A DNA stretch of 64,000 nt from an uncultured Paracoccaceae bacterium (GCA_947498645.1 CANMKS010000001.1:2952032-3016031); one strand, 5' to 3'. Counted from the stretch's first letter, positions 53,006-62,337 are shown. Made by a program: numbers and translations. Notes: generated by a model from the letters alone, not told the origin.

Positions 53006-53467
53006 TTATAACGGCAAGGCCACCGTCGATTTAATCTCTTCCATCGACAAAAGTGCCGTCACATTGTGTACTTTCACCTCGGATATCAGCGCCTGATAAA
53101 ATGTGTCATAGGCACGCGCATTCTGCACCCGGACCTTCAAAATATAGTCGATATCACCCGCCAGACGATGTGCTTCCTGCACCTCCGGCCGCGCCTTGAG
53201 CGCCTTGAGAAACCGCTTTTGCCACTCGGCATCATGCTCTGACGTGCGGATCAGAACAAAGAAACAGGCCTCGAACCCCAACGCCTCGGCATCCAGCATG
53301 ACCGTCTGCTGCCCAATGATCCCCGCCTCGCGCATTTTGCGGATGCGATTCCATACTGGGGTCTTGGACGAGCCGACAGATTTGGCAATTTCGTCCAATG
53401 ATTGCGCTGCATCCGCTTGCAATGCTGCCAAAATCTTCCGGTCTGTGGCGTCGATCCGCACTGACAT
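53006..53467 (-). CDS. Lrp/AsnC family transcriptional regulator
   Basis: This 153-residue protein has the AsnC-type HTH (LDEIAKSVGSSKTPVWNRIRKMREAGII, read in part as SSKTPVWNRIRKMREAG) and a RAM ligand-binding domain (about 70-145). It is divergent from the siroheme synthase gene that opens the sulfate-assimilation operon, as in many Rhodobacteraceae, and probably controls it, perhaps by sensing a sulfur amino acid. The ATG at 53467 is chosen; the longer frame to 53524 lacks a ribosome site. Confidence 0.93.
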   Translation of the reverse strand: MSVRIDATDRKILAALQADAAQSLDEIAKSVGSSKTPVWNRIRKMREAGIIGQQTVMLDAEALGFEACFFVLIRTSEHDAEWQKRFLKALKARPEVQEAHRLAGDIDYILKVRVQNARAYDTFYQALISEVKVHNVTALLSMEEIKSTVALPL

Positions 53468-53559
53468 TCTCAATTCTCCAAAATCATAGGACACACGGTC
53501 CGAAATGCGGTCAGTGCAGAACACACGTCCTTAACTGCCGCCTGGGGGAGGCAAATAGC

Positions 53560-53572
53560 AGAACAATATTCT
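53560..53572. promoter_or_regulatory. possible Lrp-type site before cysG
   Basis: AGAACAATATTCT has AGAA/TTCT ends (4-bp arms) and is followed by TATATAAAA, a possible -10 region. It lies 30 bp upstream of the siroheme synthase start, opposite the Lrp gene. The match is weak. Confidence 0.3.
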
Positions 53573-53601
53573 ATATAAAACCCAAGAAATTGAGGTCCGC
53601 C

Positions 53602-54990
53602 ATGAAGCACTTTCCCATCTTCCTTGCCGTCGAAGGCCGCCACATCGTTCTGTCGGGCGGTGGCGATGCCGCCATGGCCAAGCTGCGGCTGCTGATGAAG
53701 ACCGAGGCGCAGCTGACCGTGATCGCCGCGGAAGTGGCAGATGACATCCGCAAATGGGCGGCCCAGGGCAAGCTGCGGATTATTGAGCGCGCAATGGAGC
53801 CCGGTGACACTGTTGGCGCCGCATTGTTCTATGCCGCCAACGAAGATGACGCAGAAGACGCGCGCGTATCCGCCATTGCGCATGCCGAAGGCGTGTTGGT
53901 CAATATCGTCGATAACCTTGCCGACAGCCAGTTCATCACGCCCGCCATCGTGGACCGCGACCCGGTGACGGTTGCTATCGGCACCGAAGGCGCCGCCCCT
54001 GTTCTGGCCCGTGCAATCAAGGCCGATCTTGAGGAACGCCTGCCAACATCGCTCGGCGTTCTTGCCCGCATCGGCAAGACATTCCGCCATGCGGTTGATA
54101 TCCTGCCTATGGGCTGCAAGCGCCGTGATTTCTGGACATCGTTCTATTTCAACACGGGCCCCAAGGCGCTGGACGCGGGCGAAGGTGCCGTGATCCCAGC
54201 GCTCGAAACCCTACTCGACGCTCATGTGATGGCGGCCGACAAGCAAGGGTCTGTCGATCTGGTTGGCGCGGGCCCCGGTGATCCCGAATTGCTGACGCTC
54301 AAGGCCCGCAATGCGCTGGATAAGGCTGATGTGGTGATCCATGACCGTCTGGTCACAGGTGAAATCCTTGAACTGGCCCGTCGCGAGGCAATCATCATTG
54401 ATGCAGGCAAAGAAGGTTTCGGCAAAGCGATGCAGCAATCGGACATCGACGCGCTGATCGTCAGCCACGCGCTGGAGGGGCATCATGTTGTGCGCCTGAA
54501 GGCCGGTGATCCAACGGTGTTTGGCCGTCTGGACGAAGAGATTGAGGCGATCGAAGCCCACGACATCCCCTATCGCGTCATTCCCGGCATCACCGCCGCC
54601 TCTGCTGCGGTGGCCAACATCGGGCAAAGCCTGACCAAGCGGCACCGGAACTCTGCCGTGCGCCTGATTACCGGGCATGACACCAAGGGCTATGCCGATC
54701 ACGATTGGAAAGCGCTTGCCGCGCCGGGCGAAGTCGCCGCGATCTACATGGGCAAGAAATCCGCGCGGTTCATCCAAGGCCGCTTGCTGATGCATGGCGC
54801 CGATCCCGGCACCCCGGTCACCATCATCGAAAACGTCAGCCGCGCCGACCAGCGCATTATAGCGACCACATTGGCCGAGATGGAACCGACGATGACGCAG
54901 GCCGATCTGAAAGGCCCCACGATAACATTCTATGGCCTTGCCCCGCGCGACGCCCAAGCCCACGCAGAAAATCTCAGGGAGTTTGCATAA
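53602..54990 (+). CDS. cysG: siroheme synthase (trifunctional)
   Basis: This 462-residue protein makes siroheme, the cofactor of sulfite reductase. The N-terminal part (about 1-210) is the precorrin-2 dehydrogenase/sirohydrochlorin ferrochelatase (GRHIVLSGGGDAAMAKLRLL, SLGVLARIGKTFR). The C-terminal part is uroporphyrinogen-III C-methyltransferase (VDLVGAGPGDPELLTLKARNAL, read in part as GAGPGDPELLTLKA; VIHDRLV; RLKAGDPTVFGR; VIPGITAASA). GAGG precedes the ATG at 53602. It is the first gene of the assimilatory sulfate-reduction operon and overlaps the next by one base. Confidence 0.95.
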   Translation: MKHFPIFLAVEGRHIVLSGGGDAAMAKLRLLMKTEAQLTVIAAEVADDIRKWAAQGKLRIIERAMEPGDTVGAALFYAANEDDAEDARVSAIAHAEGVLVNIVDNLADSQFITPAIVDRDPVTVAIGTEGAAPVLARAIKADLEERLPTSLGVLARIGKTFRHAVDILPMGCKRRDFWTSFYFNTGPKALDAGEGAVIPALETLLDAHVMAADKQGSVDLVGAGPGDPELLTLKARNALDKADVVIHDRLVTGEILELARREAIIIDAGKEGFGKAMQQSDIDALIVSHALEGHHVVRLKAGDPTVFGRLDEEIEAIEAHDIPYRVIPGITAASAAVANIGQSLTKRHRNSAVRLITGHDTKGYADHDWKALAAPGEVAAIYMGKKSARFIQGRLLMHGADPGTPVTIIENVSRADQRIIATTLAEMEPTMTQADLKGPTITFYGLAPRDAQAHAENLREFA

Positions 54991-55292
54991 TGGCCCGCAC
55001 ATTCACACCCAAGGTCGTGACCGCCAACGCATTGTTGGAAGGTGATGCGGTCTGGTTGACCGAAGCCAACACATGGACCCGCGACATCCGCAAAGCCGAA
55101 CTGCTGACAGATGAGGCCCACGCCGACCTGCGCCTGCTCGAGGCACAAGCCCGCGCCGGTGAAATCGCCGGTGCCTATCTGGCCGATGCCAAGCCGGGCG
55201 ACAACGGCCCCGAACCCACACATTTCCGGGAAGATTTCCGCACACGCGGCCCATCCAACTACGCTCATGGCAAGCAAGTGGAGCTTTCATAA
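54990..55292 (+). CDS. DUF2849 domain protein
   Basis: This 100-residue protein (MARTFTPKVVTANALLEGDAVWL..., ending YAHGKQVELS) belongs to the DUF2849 family, found almost only between cysG and cysI in Alphaproteobacteria. It has an N-terminal segment TANALLEGDAVWLTEANTW typical of the family. Its role is unknown; operon position suggests it helps sulfite reductase maturation. It overlaps both neighbours by single bases (TAATG). Confidence 0.9.
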   Translation: MARTFTPKVVTANALLEGDAVWLTEANTWTRDIRKAELLTDEAHADLRLLEAQARAGEIAGAYLADAKPGDNGPEPTHFREDFRTRGPSNYAHGKQVELS

Positions 55293-56962
55293 TGTACACC
55301 TACAATGATTTTGATGAGGCGTTTGTCCGTTCGCGCGTGGCCCAGTTCCGTGGTCAGGTGGAACGCCGCATTGATGGCTCGCTGACCGAAGACGAGTTCA
55401 AGCCACTGCGCCTGATGAATGGCCTCTATCTGCAACTGCACGCCTATATGCTGCGCGTGGCGGTCCCTTATGGCACGCTGAACCCCAGCCAGATGCGCCA
55501 GTTGGCGTTTATCGCCGACAAGTGGGACAAGGGCTATGGCCATTTCACCACGCGGCAGAACATCCAATACAACTGGCCCAAGCTGCCGGACGTGCCGGAT
55601 ATGCTGGACGCTTTGGCCGATGTGGGGATGCACGCCATCCAGACATCCGGCAACACCATCCGCAACGTGACCGCCGATCATTTCGCCGGGGCTGCTGCCG
55701 ATGAAATCGAAGATCCCCGCCCCGTGGCAGAGCTGCTGCGCCAATGGTCCACCGACCACCCTGAATTCCAGTTCCTGCCGCGCAAATTCAAAATTGCGGT
55801 GACAGGTGCCGCCCATGACCGTGCGGTCACCAAGGCGCATGACATCGGCTTGCGCATGGTGCGCAATGACGCGGGCGAGCCCGGCTTTGAGGTGATCGTC
55901 GGCGGTGGCCTAGGCCGCACGCCAATGGTGGGCAAAGTGCTGCGTGCCTTCCTGCCCAAGGCCGACCTGCTGCCCTATTGCGAGGCGATTGTCAGCGTCT
56001 ACAACCTGCTGGGCCGCCGCGACAACAAATACAAGGCGCGGATCAAGATCACCGTGCATGAGAACGGGCTGGAGAAAATCCAGGAGCTTGTAGAAGAGCG
56101 TTTTGCAGCTGTCCGCGCTGGTTTCTCTGGCGTTGATCAGGAATTGCTGGCGGAAATCGAAGCGGCTTTCGCTCCGCCTGCCTTCGCGGTCAAGCCAACC
56201 GCCGGATATGAGGCGGCGCGCCTCGCCAACCCGGCGTTCCGGTCGTGGACCGATACAAACCTCGCCCAACATAAGGCCGATGGGTATGCCATCGTGTCGA
56301 TCAGCATCAAGAAACACGGTGCGACGCCGGGTGATGCAACATCTGACCAGATGCGCGTGATGGCCGATCTGGCCGAACAATACTGCCATGGTGAATTGCG
56401 CATCAGCCACGAACAGAACGTCATCCTGCCGCATGTGCATAAGGCGGATCTTGCCAAGGTTTACGCAGCCCTGCGCGAAGCGGACCTGGCGACGGCGAAT
56501 ATTGGCCTTGCATCCGACATCATCGCCTGCCCCGGCATGGACTATTGCGCGCTGGCCACGGCCCGGTCGATCCCCATCGCACAGGAAATCGCCACGCGGT
56601 TTGATGAGCTGAAGATCGAGCATGAGATTGGCGCGCTGAAAATCAAGATCTCGGGCTGCATCAACGCCTGTGGGCACCACCATGTGGGACACATCGGTAT
56701 CCTTGGCCTGGATCGGGCTGGCGTTGAAAACTACCAGATCACGCTGGGCGGTGACGGGACCGAGACCACCACAATCGGCGAACGCGCTGGCCCCGGCTTT
56801 AGCGCCGAAGAGATCGTGCCCGCGATCGAGCGGTTGGTGACAGGTTACCTTGATCTGCGCAGCGACCCCCAAGAAACCTTCCTGCAAACCTATCGCCGTC
56901 TTGGCATGGAACCCTTCAAAGCCATCCTGTACCCAGCAGAGGACAAAGCAAATGCCGCTTAA
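55292..56962 (+). CDS. cysI: sulfite reductase hemoprotein (nitrite/sulfite reductase family)
   Basis: This 556-residue protein reduces sulfite to sulfide with six electrons. Siroheme/4Fe-4S ligands are seen in ACPGMDYCALATARS and KISGCINACGHHHVGHIGILG (C-x5-C and C-x3-C). The repeat of two ferredoxin-like half domains is typical, with FTTRQNIQYNW and ISHEQNVILPHV blocks. It overlaps DUF2849. The electron donor is probably reduced by the ferredoxin-NADP reductase at the end of the operon. Confidence 0.95.
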   Translation: MYTYNDFDEAFVRSRVAQFRGQVERRIDGSLTEDEFKPLRLMNGLYLQLHAYMLRVAVPYGTLNPSQMRQLAFIADKWDKGYGHFTTRQNIQYNWPKLPDVPDMLDALADVGMHAIQTSGNTIRNVTADHFAGAAADEIEDPRPVAELLRQWSTDHPEFQFLPRKFKIAVTGAAHDRAVTKAHDIGLRMVRNDAGEPGFEVIVGGGLGRTPMVGKVLRAFLPKADLLPYCEAIVSVYNLLGRRDNKYKARIKITVHENGLEKIQELVEERFAAVRAGFSGVDQELLAEIEAAFAPPAFAVKPTAGYEAARLANPAFRSWTDTNLAQHKADGYAIVSISIKKHGATPGDATSDQMRVMADLAEQYCHGELRISHEQNVILPHVHKADLAKVYAALREADLATANIGLASDIIACPGMDYCALATARSIPIAQEIATRFDELKIEHEIGALKIKISGCINACGHHHVGHIGILGLDRAGVENYQITLGGDGTETTTIGERAGPGFSAEEIVPAIERLVTGYLDLRSDPQETFLQTYRRLGMEPFKAILYPAEDKANAA

Positions 56963-57671
56963 GGAAATGGCCGAGCGCCGCAATATCCTGCATCGTAAAT
57001 CTGACGCGCAAACCGTGCTGCGGCACGCCCTGAGCGATGTGCTAATCGGGCCGGTGGCCCTTGTGTCGTCCTTTGGTGCCGAAAGCGTTGTGCTGCTGCA
57101 TATGGTTGCGCAGATCGACAAGGCCACACCGGTGATCTTTCTGGACACCGAAATGCTGTTTCCCGAAACGCTGACCTATCAGCGCGAAGTCGCCGCAATG
57201 CTGGGGCTGACCGATCTGCGGGTGATTACCCCAAATCGCAACGATGTTCTGGTCGAGGACGTGGACGGCATCCTTCATTTGGCGGACACAGATGCGTGCT
57301 GTGATCTGCGCAAGACCCGCCCCCTGAACGCCGCCTTGCAGGACTTCGACGGATGGATCACAGGCCGCAAGCAGTTTCAGGGTGGTCAGCGTGCCCAACT
57401 TCCACTGTTTGAAAAGGAAAATCGCAAGATTAAGATCAACCCGCTGGCAAAATGGAGCGCGGATGATCTGAAATCGTACATGGATCAGCACGATCTGCCG
57501 CGCCATCCACTCGTGGCAAAGGGCTATCCTTCGGTGGGCTGTATGCCCTGCACCACGCGGGTTGGCGACCATGAAGATCCACGTGCAGGCCGTTGGCGCA
57601 ACAGTGAAAAAACCGAATGTGGCATCCATTTTGCGGATGGCAAAGCGACCCGAGAAGGACAAGCAGCATGA
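56952..57671 (+). CDS. cysH: adenylyl-/phosphoadenylyl-sulfate reductase
   Basis: This 239-residue enzyme makes sulfite from APS (or PAPS). The 4Fe-4S cysteines of APS-type reductases are present: ACCDLRKTRPL and GCMPCTTRVGDHEDPRAGRW, and the catalytic Cys lies in EKTECGIH near the C-terminus. The PP-loop region reads ALVSSFGAESVVLLHM. APS rather than PAPS is thus the likely substrate. The ATG at 56952 overlaps the cysI stop by 11 bases and its own stop overlaps the DUF934 start. Confidence 0.95.
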   Translation: MPLKEMAERRNILHRKSDAQTVLRHALSDVLIGPVALVSSFGAESVVLLHMVAQIDKATPVIFLDTEMLFPETLTYQREVAAMLGLTDLRVITPNRNDVLVEDVDGILHLADTDACCDLRKTRPLNAALQDFDGWITGRKQFQGGQRAQLPLFEKENRKIKINPLAKWSADDLKSYMDQHDLPRHPLVAKGYPSVGCMPCTTRVGDHEDPRAGRWRNSEKTECGIHFADGKATREGQAA

Positions 57672-58081
57672 TGAGCGTGATTGTGACTGATGCAGGGTTT
57701 GCCCCAGATGATTTCGCCTGCGGTTTTGTCGCCTTGGATGAAGCCGCGGCAAACGATTGTGACTACGGCATTGATCTGCCGTCTGACACAGCGCCCGCAG
57801 CACTGGCCGGGTTGAACAATGCCGCGATGATCCGCATAGATTTCCCGTCATCTGCTGACGGGCGCGGGTTCACACTGGCCGCCATGCTGCGCCGCGCAGG
57901 CTACAAGGGCCGGTTGCGGGCCAAAGGCCATGTGCTGGCGGATCAATACGCAATGGCGCGCCGGTCGGGTTTTGACGAGGTGGAGATTGACCACGCTCTT
58001 GCCGCGCGGCAGCCCGAAGAGCAGTGGCAGTTCCGGGCCGACTGGCAAAACCACCACTATCAGGCCCGCTTGCGCGGTTAA
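57668..58081 (+). CDS. DUF934 domain protein
   Basis: This 137-residue protein belongs to DUF934, a family fixed in the sulfate-assimilation operon of Alpha- and Betaproteobacteria (often called CysX-like). Blocks are IDLPSDTAPAALAGLNNAAMIRIDF, read in part as LPSDTAPAAL, and DGRGFTLAAMLRRAGYKGRLRAKGHVLADQ, read in part as DGRGFTLAAMLRR. It probably assists sulfite reductase. The start is ATGATGA, overlapping cysH; an ATG three bases later is equivalent. Confidence 0.9.
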   Translation: MMSVIVTDAGFAPDDFACGFVALDEAAANDCDYGIDLPSDTAPAALAGLNNAAMIRIDFPSSADGRGFTLAAMLRRAGYKGRLRAKGHVLADQYAMARRSGFDEVEIDHALAARQPEEQWQFRADWQNHHYQARLRG

Positions 58082-58139
58082 GCCCCTTTCCCTGATCCAG
58101 ATCAATGACTAAACCGGAGGGCGGCCCTATCAGGCTGCC

Positions 58140-58997
58140 ATGACACATATGACCGAGCAATCACCCGTGACCCTAGACACCGCCAAAGCCGTCCCCACCC
58201 TGCCCGATGCGCAGACCGTAACAGACGTGAAGCATTACACTGACCGGCTTTTTTCGTTTCGCGTGACGCGCCCTGCGTCCCTGCGTTTCCGGTCTGGTGA
58301 GTTTGTGATGATCGGCCTGATGGGCGATCCACACCCCGAAACAGGCAAGCAAAAACCGCTGTTGCGTGCCTATTCCATTGCCTCTCCGTCCTGGGATGAG
58401 GAGTTGGAGTTTTATTCGATCAAAGTGCAGGACGGTCCACTGACCTCCAGACTGCAACACATCCAGCCCGGTGACGAACTGATCCTACGCCCGAAACCCG
58501 TTGGCACACTGGTCCATGACGCCCTGCTGCCCGGCAAGCGGATCTGGTTCTTTGCCACTGGCACTGGTTTTGCGCCTTTCGCATCGCTGCTGCGCGAGCC
58601 GCAGACCTATGAAGACTATGACGAGGTGATTATCACCCATACATGCCGCGAAGTCGGTGAGCTGACCTATGGACGTGATCTGATTGAAGCGCTCAAGGAC
58701 GACGAATTGCTTAACGAGGTCATCGGCGAAGGCTTCTGGAAGAAAATCAAATACTACCCGACAACCACCCGCGAAGAGAGCCCCAAGATGGGCCGGATCA
58801 CTGATCTGATGCGCTCGGGCGAGGCTTTTGCCGATCTGGGCGTACCACCGCTGTCGCCCGAGACGGATCGCGCGATGATTTGCGGCAATCTTGCCTTCAA
58901 CCTGGAGCTCAAAGAGATGTTTGAGGCGTATGGATTGGTTGAGGGTGCCAACTCAAATCCGCAGCATTATGTGGTCGAGAAGGCGTTTCTCGACTAG
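58140..58997 (+). CDS. fpr: ferredoxin-NADP reductase
   Basis: This 285-residue flavoprotein moves electrons between NADPH and ferredoxin/flavodoxin, here probably to feed the sulfite reductase. FAD motif RAYSIASPSWDEELEFYSIK (read in part as RAYSIASP), the NADP motif ATGTGFAPFASLLRE and the C-terminal VEKAFLD are typical. It follows DUF934 with a 58-bp gap in the same operon. An ATG at 58149 is an equally good start. Confidence 0.95.
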   Translation: MTHMTEQSPVTLDTAKAVPTLPDAQTVTDVKHYTDRLFSFRVTRPASLRFRSGEFVMIGLMGDPHPETGKQKPLLRAYSIASPSWDEELEFYSIKVQDGPLTSRLQHIQPGDELILRPKPVGTLVHDALLPGKRIWFFATGTGFAPFASLLREPQTYEDYDEVIITHTCREVGELTYGRDLIEALKDDELLNEVIGEGFWKKIKYYPTTTREESPKMGRITDLMRSGEAFADLGVPPLSPETDRAMICGNLAFNLELKEMFEAYGLVEGANSNPQHYVVEKAFLD

Positions 58998-59017
58998 GAA
59001 GCATGTCCTTGGAATAG

Positions 59018-59051
59018 AAAAGGCCGCGTCATTTCTGACGCGGCCTTTTTT
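59018..59051 (+). terminator. terminator of the cys operon
   Basis: A 13-bp stem (59018-59030 with 59037-59049, 6-base loop) running into a T tract, 20 bp after the fpr stop. The same hairpin ends the converging Ala-rich gene, whose stop is at 59069. Confidence 0.9.
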
Positions 59052-59068
59052 GTTTTATATGTAAAGGC

Positions 59069-59689
59069 TTAGAGGCCAAGCAGGTTGCGGATGTTATCCA
59101 GAACAGGTTGCAACAGTGCAGGGTTGTCCTTGGCAAAATCCAGCGCGCTGGTCAGCGTGGTTTTCTGATCGTCCGGAATATCGGACCCGGCAAGAAGCTG
59201 GGTGACTTTCTCGGCATCAAAACCATCAAGTGTCAGCAGATCATCTGCCATCGTCATCAGATCTTCACCGGCCTCTTCCACGGCTTCAGCCGCTTCTTCA
59301 ACAGCTTCTTCCGCGACAGCGGCCGCTTCCTCAGCTTCGGCGGCAGCAGCTGCGGCGGCTTCTTCAGCGGCGGCGGCAGCGGCGGCGGCGGCTTCTTCCG
59401 CTTCTGCGGCAGCGGCGGCGGCAGCTTCTTCTGCTTCAGCGGCAGCAGCGGCGGCGGCTTCTTCAGCGGCAGCAGCAGCTTCAGCGGCGGCAGCCTCGGC
59501 CTCAGCGACGGCGGCGGCTTCAGCCTCTGCCTGGGCAGCGGCAGCCGCCTCTGCGGCCACACGCTCGGCCTCTTGCGTTGCACCGGTCAGCACGCCGATT
59601 GCTTCACCTGGGCCACGGCCTTCGGCCGCATATTGATAGCCAAAAAATCCCAGCACAGCCAAAACTACGAGAATAATAATTGCACGCAT
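59069..59689 (-). CDS. membrane-anchored Ala/Glu-rich helical protein
   Basis: This 206-residue protein has an N-terminal transmembrane anchor ([20 protein letters not shown]), then about 100 residues (roughly 38-140) made almost only of Ala and Glu in repeats of the type [14 protein letters not shown], and a C-terminal globular part ([20 protein letters not shown]... ending IRNLLGL). The middle should form one long rigid helix or coiled coil reaching into the periplasm. Function is unknown. It faces away from infC with ~200 bp between. Confidence 0.82.
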   Translation of the reverse strand: MRAIIILVVLAVLGFFGYQYAAEGRGPGEAIGVLTGATQEAERVAAEAAAAAQAEAEAAAVAEAEAAAAEAAAAAEEAAAAAAAEAEEAAAAAAAEAEEAAAAAAAAAEEAAAAAAAEAEEAAAVAEEAVEEAAEAVEEAGEDLMTMADDLLTLDGFDAEKVTQLLAGSDIPDDQKTTLTSALDFAKDNPALLQPVLDNIRNLLGL

Positions 59690-59887
59690 TGGTCAGTTCC
59701 TTCCAAATTACGTCATTTGGGCCCCCATCGACCCGCTCTGCCGTCGATATGTCAGAAGGCGCGGGAAAGGGAAAGCCTCACCGAGGGGGAACTTTCGGCG
59801 AAAAACCGCATCTTTTGCGGGTTGAAGCTGCACCTGTGGGTGTTTAGTTTCACCCTACCAAACCTGAACAATCAAAGGATAAAGACC

Positions 59888-60433
59888 ATAGGACGCAGAC
59901 CACATAACGCGCCACCACAACGTGACACCGGCCCACGGGTCAACGACCGTATTCGCTCGGACCAGATTCGCCTGATCGGGGCCGACGGCGAAAACGTCGG
60001 TGTTGTCACGCCCGCACGCGCAATGGAAATGGCCGATGACGCTGGCCTTGATTTGGTGGAAATCTCACCAAACGCCAACCCGCCGGTTTGCAAAATCATG
60101 GACTATGGCAAGTTCAAATACGAGACTCAGAAAAAAGAGGCTGAGGCGCGCAAAAAGCAAAAGATCATCGAGATCAAAGAAGTGAAGTTCCGCCCCAATA
60201 CGGACAATCACGATTATGATGTGAAAATGCGCAACGTGTTCAAGTTTCTTGAAAACGGCGACAAGGTAAAGATTACCCTGCGCTTTCGTGGTCGCGAAAT
60301 GGCACACCAACAATTGGGACGTGAACTGTTGGAGCGTGTCGCCGAGGATACCAAGGAAACTGGCAAGGTCGAAAACTTCCCCAAGATGGAAGGCCGCCAG
60401 ATGGTCATGCTGATCGGGCCCCTGCCGAAATAG
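59888..60433 (+). CDS. infC: translation initiation factor IF-3, ATA start
   Basis: IF-3 keeps ribosomal subunits apart and proofreads the start codon. From the ATA at 59888 the protein is 181 residues, the normal size, opening [21 protein letters not shown]. The N- and C-domains are linked by [23 protein letters not shown] lies just upstream, and no ATG, GTG or TTG fits the length. IF-3 genes in other bacteria use AUU or AUA for autoregulation, since IF-3 itself rejects such starts. The upstream open frame over the antisense Ala-rich gene is an artefact of its repeat. Confidence 0.92.
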   Translation: MGRRPHNAPPQRDTGPRVNDRIRSDQIRLIGADGENVGVVTPARAMEMADDAGLDLVEISPNANPPVCKIMDYGKFKYETQKKEAEARKKQKIIEIKEVKFRPNTDNHDYDVKMRNVFKFLENGDKVKITLRFRGREMAHQQLGRELLERVAEDTKETGKVENFPKMEGRQMVMLIGPLPK

Positions 60434-60455
60434 GAACAGCAACGATAGAACGCTC

Positions 60456-60483
60456 AAGGCCCCGGCATTTGCCGGGGCTTTTT
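60456..60483 (+). terminator. terminator after infC
   Basis: An 11-bp stem (60456-60466 with 60471-60481, one G-T pair, 4-base ATTT loop) followed by TT, 23 bp past the infC stop. The A-rich left side may also serve the converging OmpA gene. Confidence 0.85.
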
Positions 60484-60505
60484 CGTGCAGCCTAAGGTCA
60501 GGCCC

Positions 60506-62236
60506 CTAGCGCAAAAGCGATGTAATATTGCGCACGGATGCCCGCCGGTTTGCCCGCTCGGCTCGCAGCGTCTGCACTTTCAGTGTGCTTTCACCGTAGC
60601 CCTGCGTGATCAGGTTCTCTGGCGGAATACCAAAATACTCTGTCATTGCCAGCGCCACAGTCTCAGCGCGCCTGTCAGACAATGAAAGATTGTATCCAGC
60701 ATCACCCACTGCATCAGTGTGCCCTTCGATCAGGAACACCTGCGACGGGTCTTCCTCGATGATGTTGGCAATGGCGAGGCCAAGGTTGGTCAGTTCCTCA
60801 GCCTGGCTTGGTTGAATGGCCGCCGATCCCGTCGCGAAGGTCACAACGTCCAGCTCCACCTCTGGTGCGAGCGCGCGTACTTCTTCGATTTGGCGGATTT
60901 GGCGCAATGAGTAGCTGCGATCAAACTGCGCCGTCTGGTTGGCAAGCAGCGCAAGCCGCAACGTATCGACATCACTTTGCGAGGCCTGCATTTGAACACT
61001 GGCGCGATCATTGGCGGGTAATTCCGTCACATCAATAGGCTCTGCCTGCTGTGTGTCGTCGAACAACACAAATTCGCTGCCGTCGTTCATAATCCGTGTA
61101 CGGCGCAGCACCCGGCCATCACCAGCGCGGATCGTGATGATCTGCGTGCCATCGGCGCGGGTCACAACCGTGCGGGTCGATCCATCATCGAACGATCGCG
61201 TCTCAACCTGCGAACCGGGCTGGCGCAACAGCACATCATCGTCCTTGAGGACAACCAATTCATCGTTGCGCCGGACCACAACCCGGTCCCCACTGTTAGA
61301 AACAACTTCGTCGCCATTGTTCATCACGGACCCAACGACAACAGCGCCAAGGCCGATCAGCAATGCGCGCTCGAAATCGCTCATCCCGCGGCTGCCATCA
61401 CTGGACGATGCGGCCTCTGTGTCACCGGTTGCGGCTGTCGCAAAATCTTCGTCACTGGTGCGCACGTCTTCTTCGGTCAGTTCTTCGACAACAACCTCTG
61501 CCCCCGCCGCGTTCTCATCATCATCCTCTGCGGCGGCGGCTGCTGCCGGGGTGTCGTCCACGACAATCGTGTTTTCTGCGGTCGCAGCCTCGTCGGTCAC
61601 GACCGGGCTTTCGCCTTCTGGTAGGCCTTCCGTCACCACGACATCTGTGTCGTCACCCTCTGGCACGCCTTCGCTGACGATCACATCATTGGCCTCAGCT
61701 TCGGCAGCGGTGTCAGCCTCGGCAGTTGTTTCGTCCTGCACGGTGACCTCTGCTTCGTTGCTGGTCGCAACCTCCGCTTGGATTTCGCCTTCGGCAGTTT
61801 CACTTTCCATGACAACAGGTTCTTCAGTCCCTTCAACCTCTGCCTCTTCGGTCTCGACTGGTTCTGCGGGTTCTGCGGGTTCTTCAACCGCAACCTCGGC
61901 AGCGTCCCCTTCAGCAACATCAGTCGCGGCCGGTGCATCGTCTTCGGCTGGCGCAGGGGTATTCACCGCCTCAACCTGTGCGGCCAATGCAGCGTCCAGC
62001 GCGGCCTGATCGGTGATCAGCGCACCATCAGTATCAAAGCAGGGCAATACGGGTTCTGCGTCGGGGTCGACCTCAGTATCAACGGCGATGTCGGCATCAT
62101 CCAAAGGATCAAGTCCGACGCAAAGCGTCGGTTCACCTTCCGCTTCTACGGCAACTGTTTGTGCAAAAATGGGGCTGGCAATCAGGCTAAAGCTGACGAC
62201 CAACGATGTGGTGGATCTCAGTGTCGATTTACGCAT
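60506..62236 (-). CDS. OmpA-family protein with long acidic linker
   Basis: This 576-residue protein has a signal peptide (RKSTLRSTTSLVVSFSLIASPIFAQ, read in part as LVVSFSLIASPIFAQ), a very acidic Glu/Ala/Val/Thr-rich middle (about 85-285) that is probably disordered, a short Gly/Val hydrophobic stretch (FERALLIGLGAVVVGSVM) and a C-terminal OmpA domain (VVTFATGSAAIQPSQAEEL, IEGHTDAVGDAGYNLSLSDRRAETVALAM, read in part as EGHTDAVGDAGYNLSLSDRR). OmpA domains bind peptidoglycan. It likely tethers the outer membrane or a large complex to the wall. It converges on infC. Confidence 0.9.
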   Translation of the reverse strand: MRKSTLRSTTSLVVSFSLIASPIFAQTVAVEAEGEPTLCVGLDPLDDADIAVDTEVDPDAEPVLPCFDTDGALITDQAALDAALAAQVEAVNTPAPAEDDAPAATDVAEGDAAEVAVEEPAEPAEPVETEEAEVEGTEEPVVMESETAEGEIQAEVATSNEAEVTVQDETTAEADTAAEAEANDVIVSEGVPEGDDTDVVVTEGLPEGESPVVTDEAATAENTIVVDDTPAAAAAAEDDDENAAGAEVVVEELTEEDVRTSDEDFATAATGDTEAASSSDGSRGMSDFERALLIGLGAVVVGSVMNNGDEVVSNSGDRVVVRRNDELVVLKDDDVLLRQPGSQVETRSFDDGSTRTVVTRADGTQIITIRAGDGRVLRRTRIMNDGSEFVLFDDTQQAEPIDVTELPANDRASVQMQASQSDVDTLRLALLANQTAQFDRSYSLRQIRQIEEVRALAPEVELDVVTFATGSAAIQPSQAEELTNLGLAIANIIEEDPSQVFLIEGHTDAVGDAGYNLSLSDRRAETVALAMTEYFGIPPENLITQGYGESTLKVQTLRAERANRRASVRNITSLLR

Positions 62237-62337
62237 GGCGTCCTCGCAATTTTCATGCCCGCGAACGGGCTATTACGGTTTAACACCTGAGATATCGCAA
62301 TCGTTCCGCGCAACTTCACGCTGCGCGGATTATAGCC

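Noticed and set aside
59108-59887. Long plus-strand open frame joined to infC and Ser/Ala-rich frames antisense to the Ala-rich gene
   Set aside because: The GC-rich Ala/Glu repeat leaves all frames open; IF-3 has its normal length only from the ATA at 59888.
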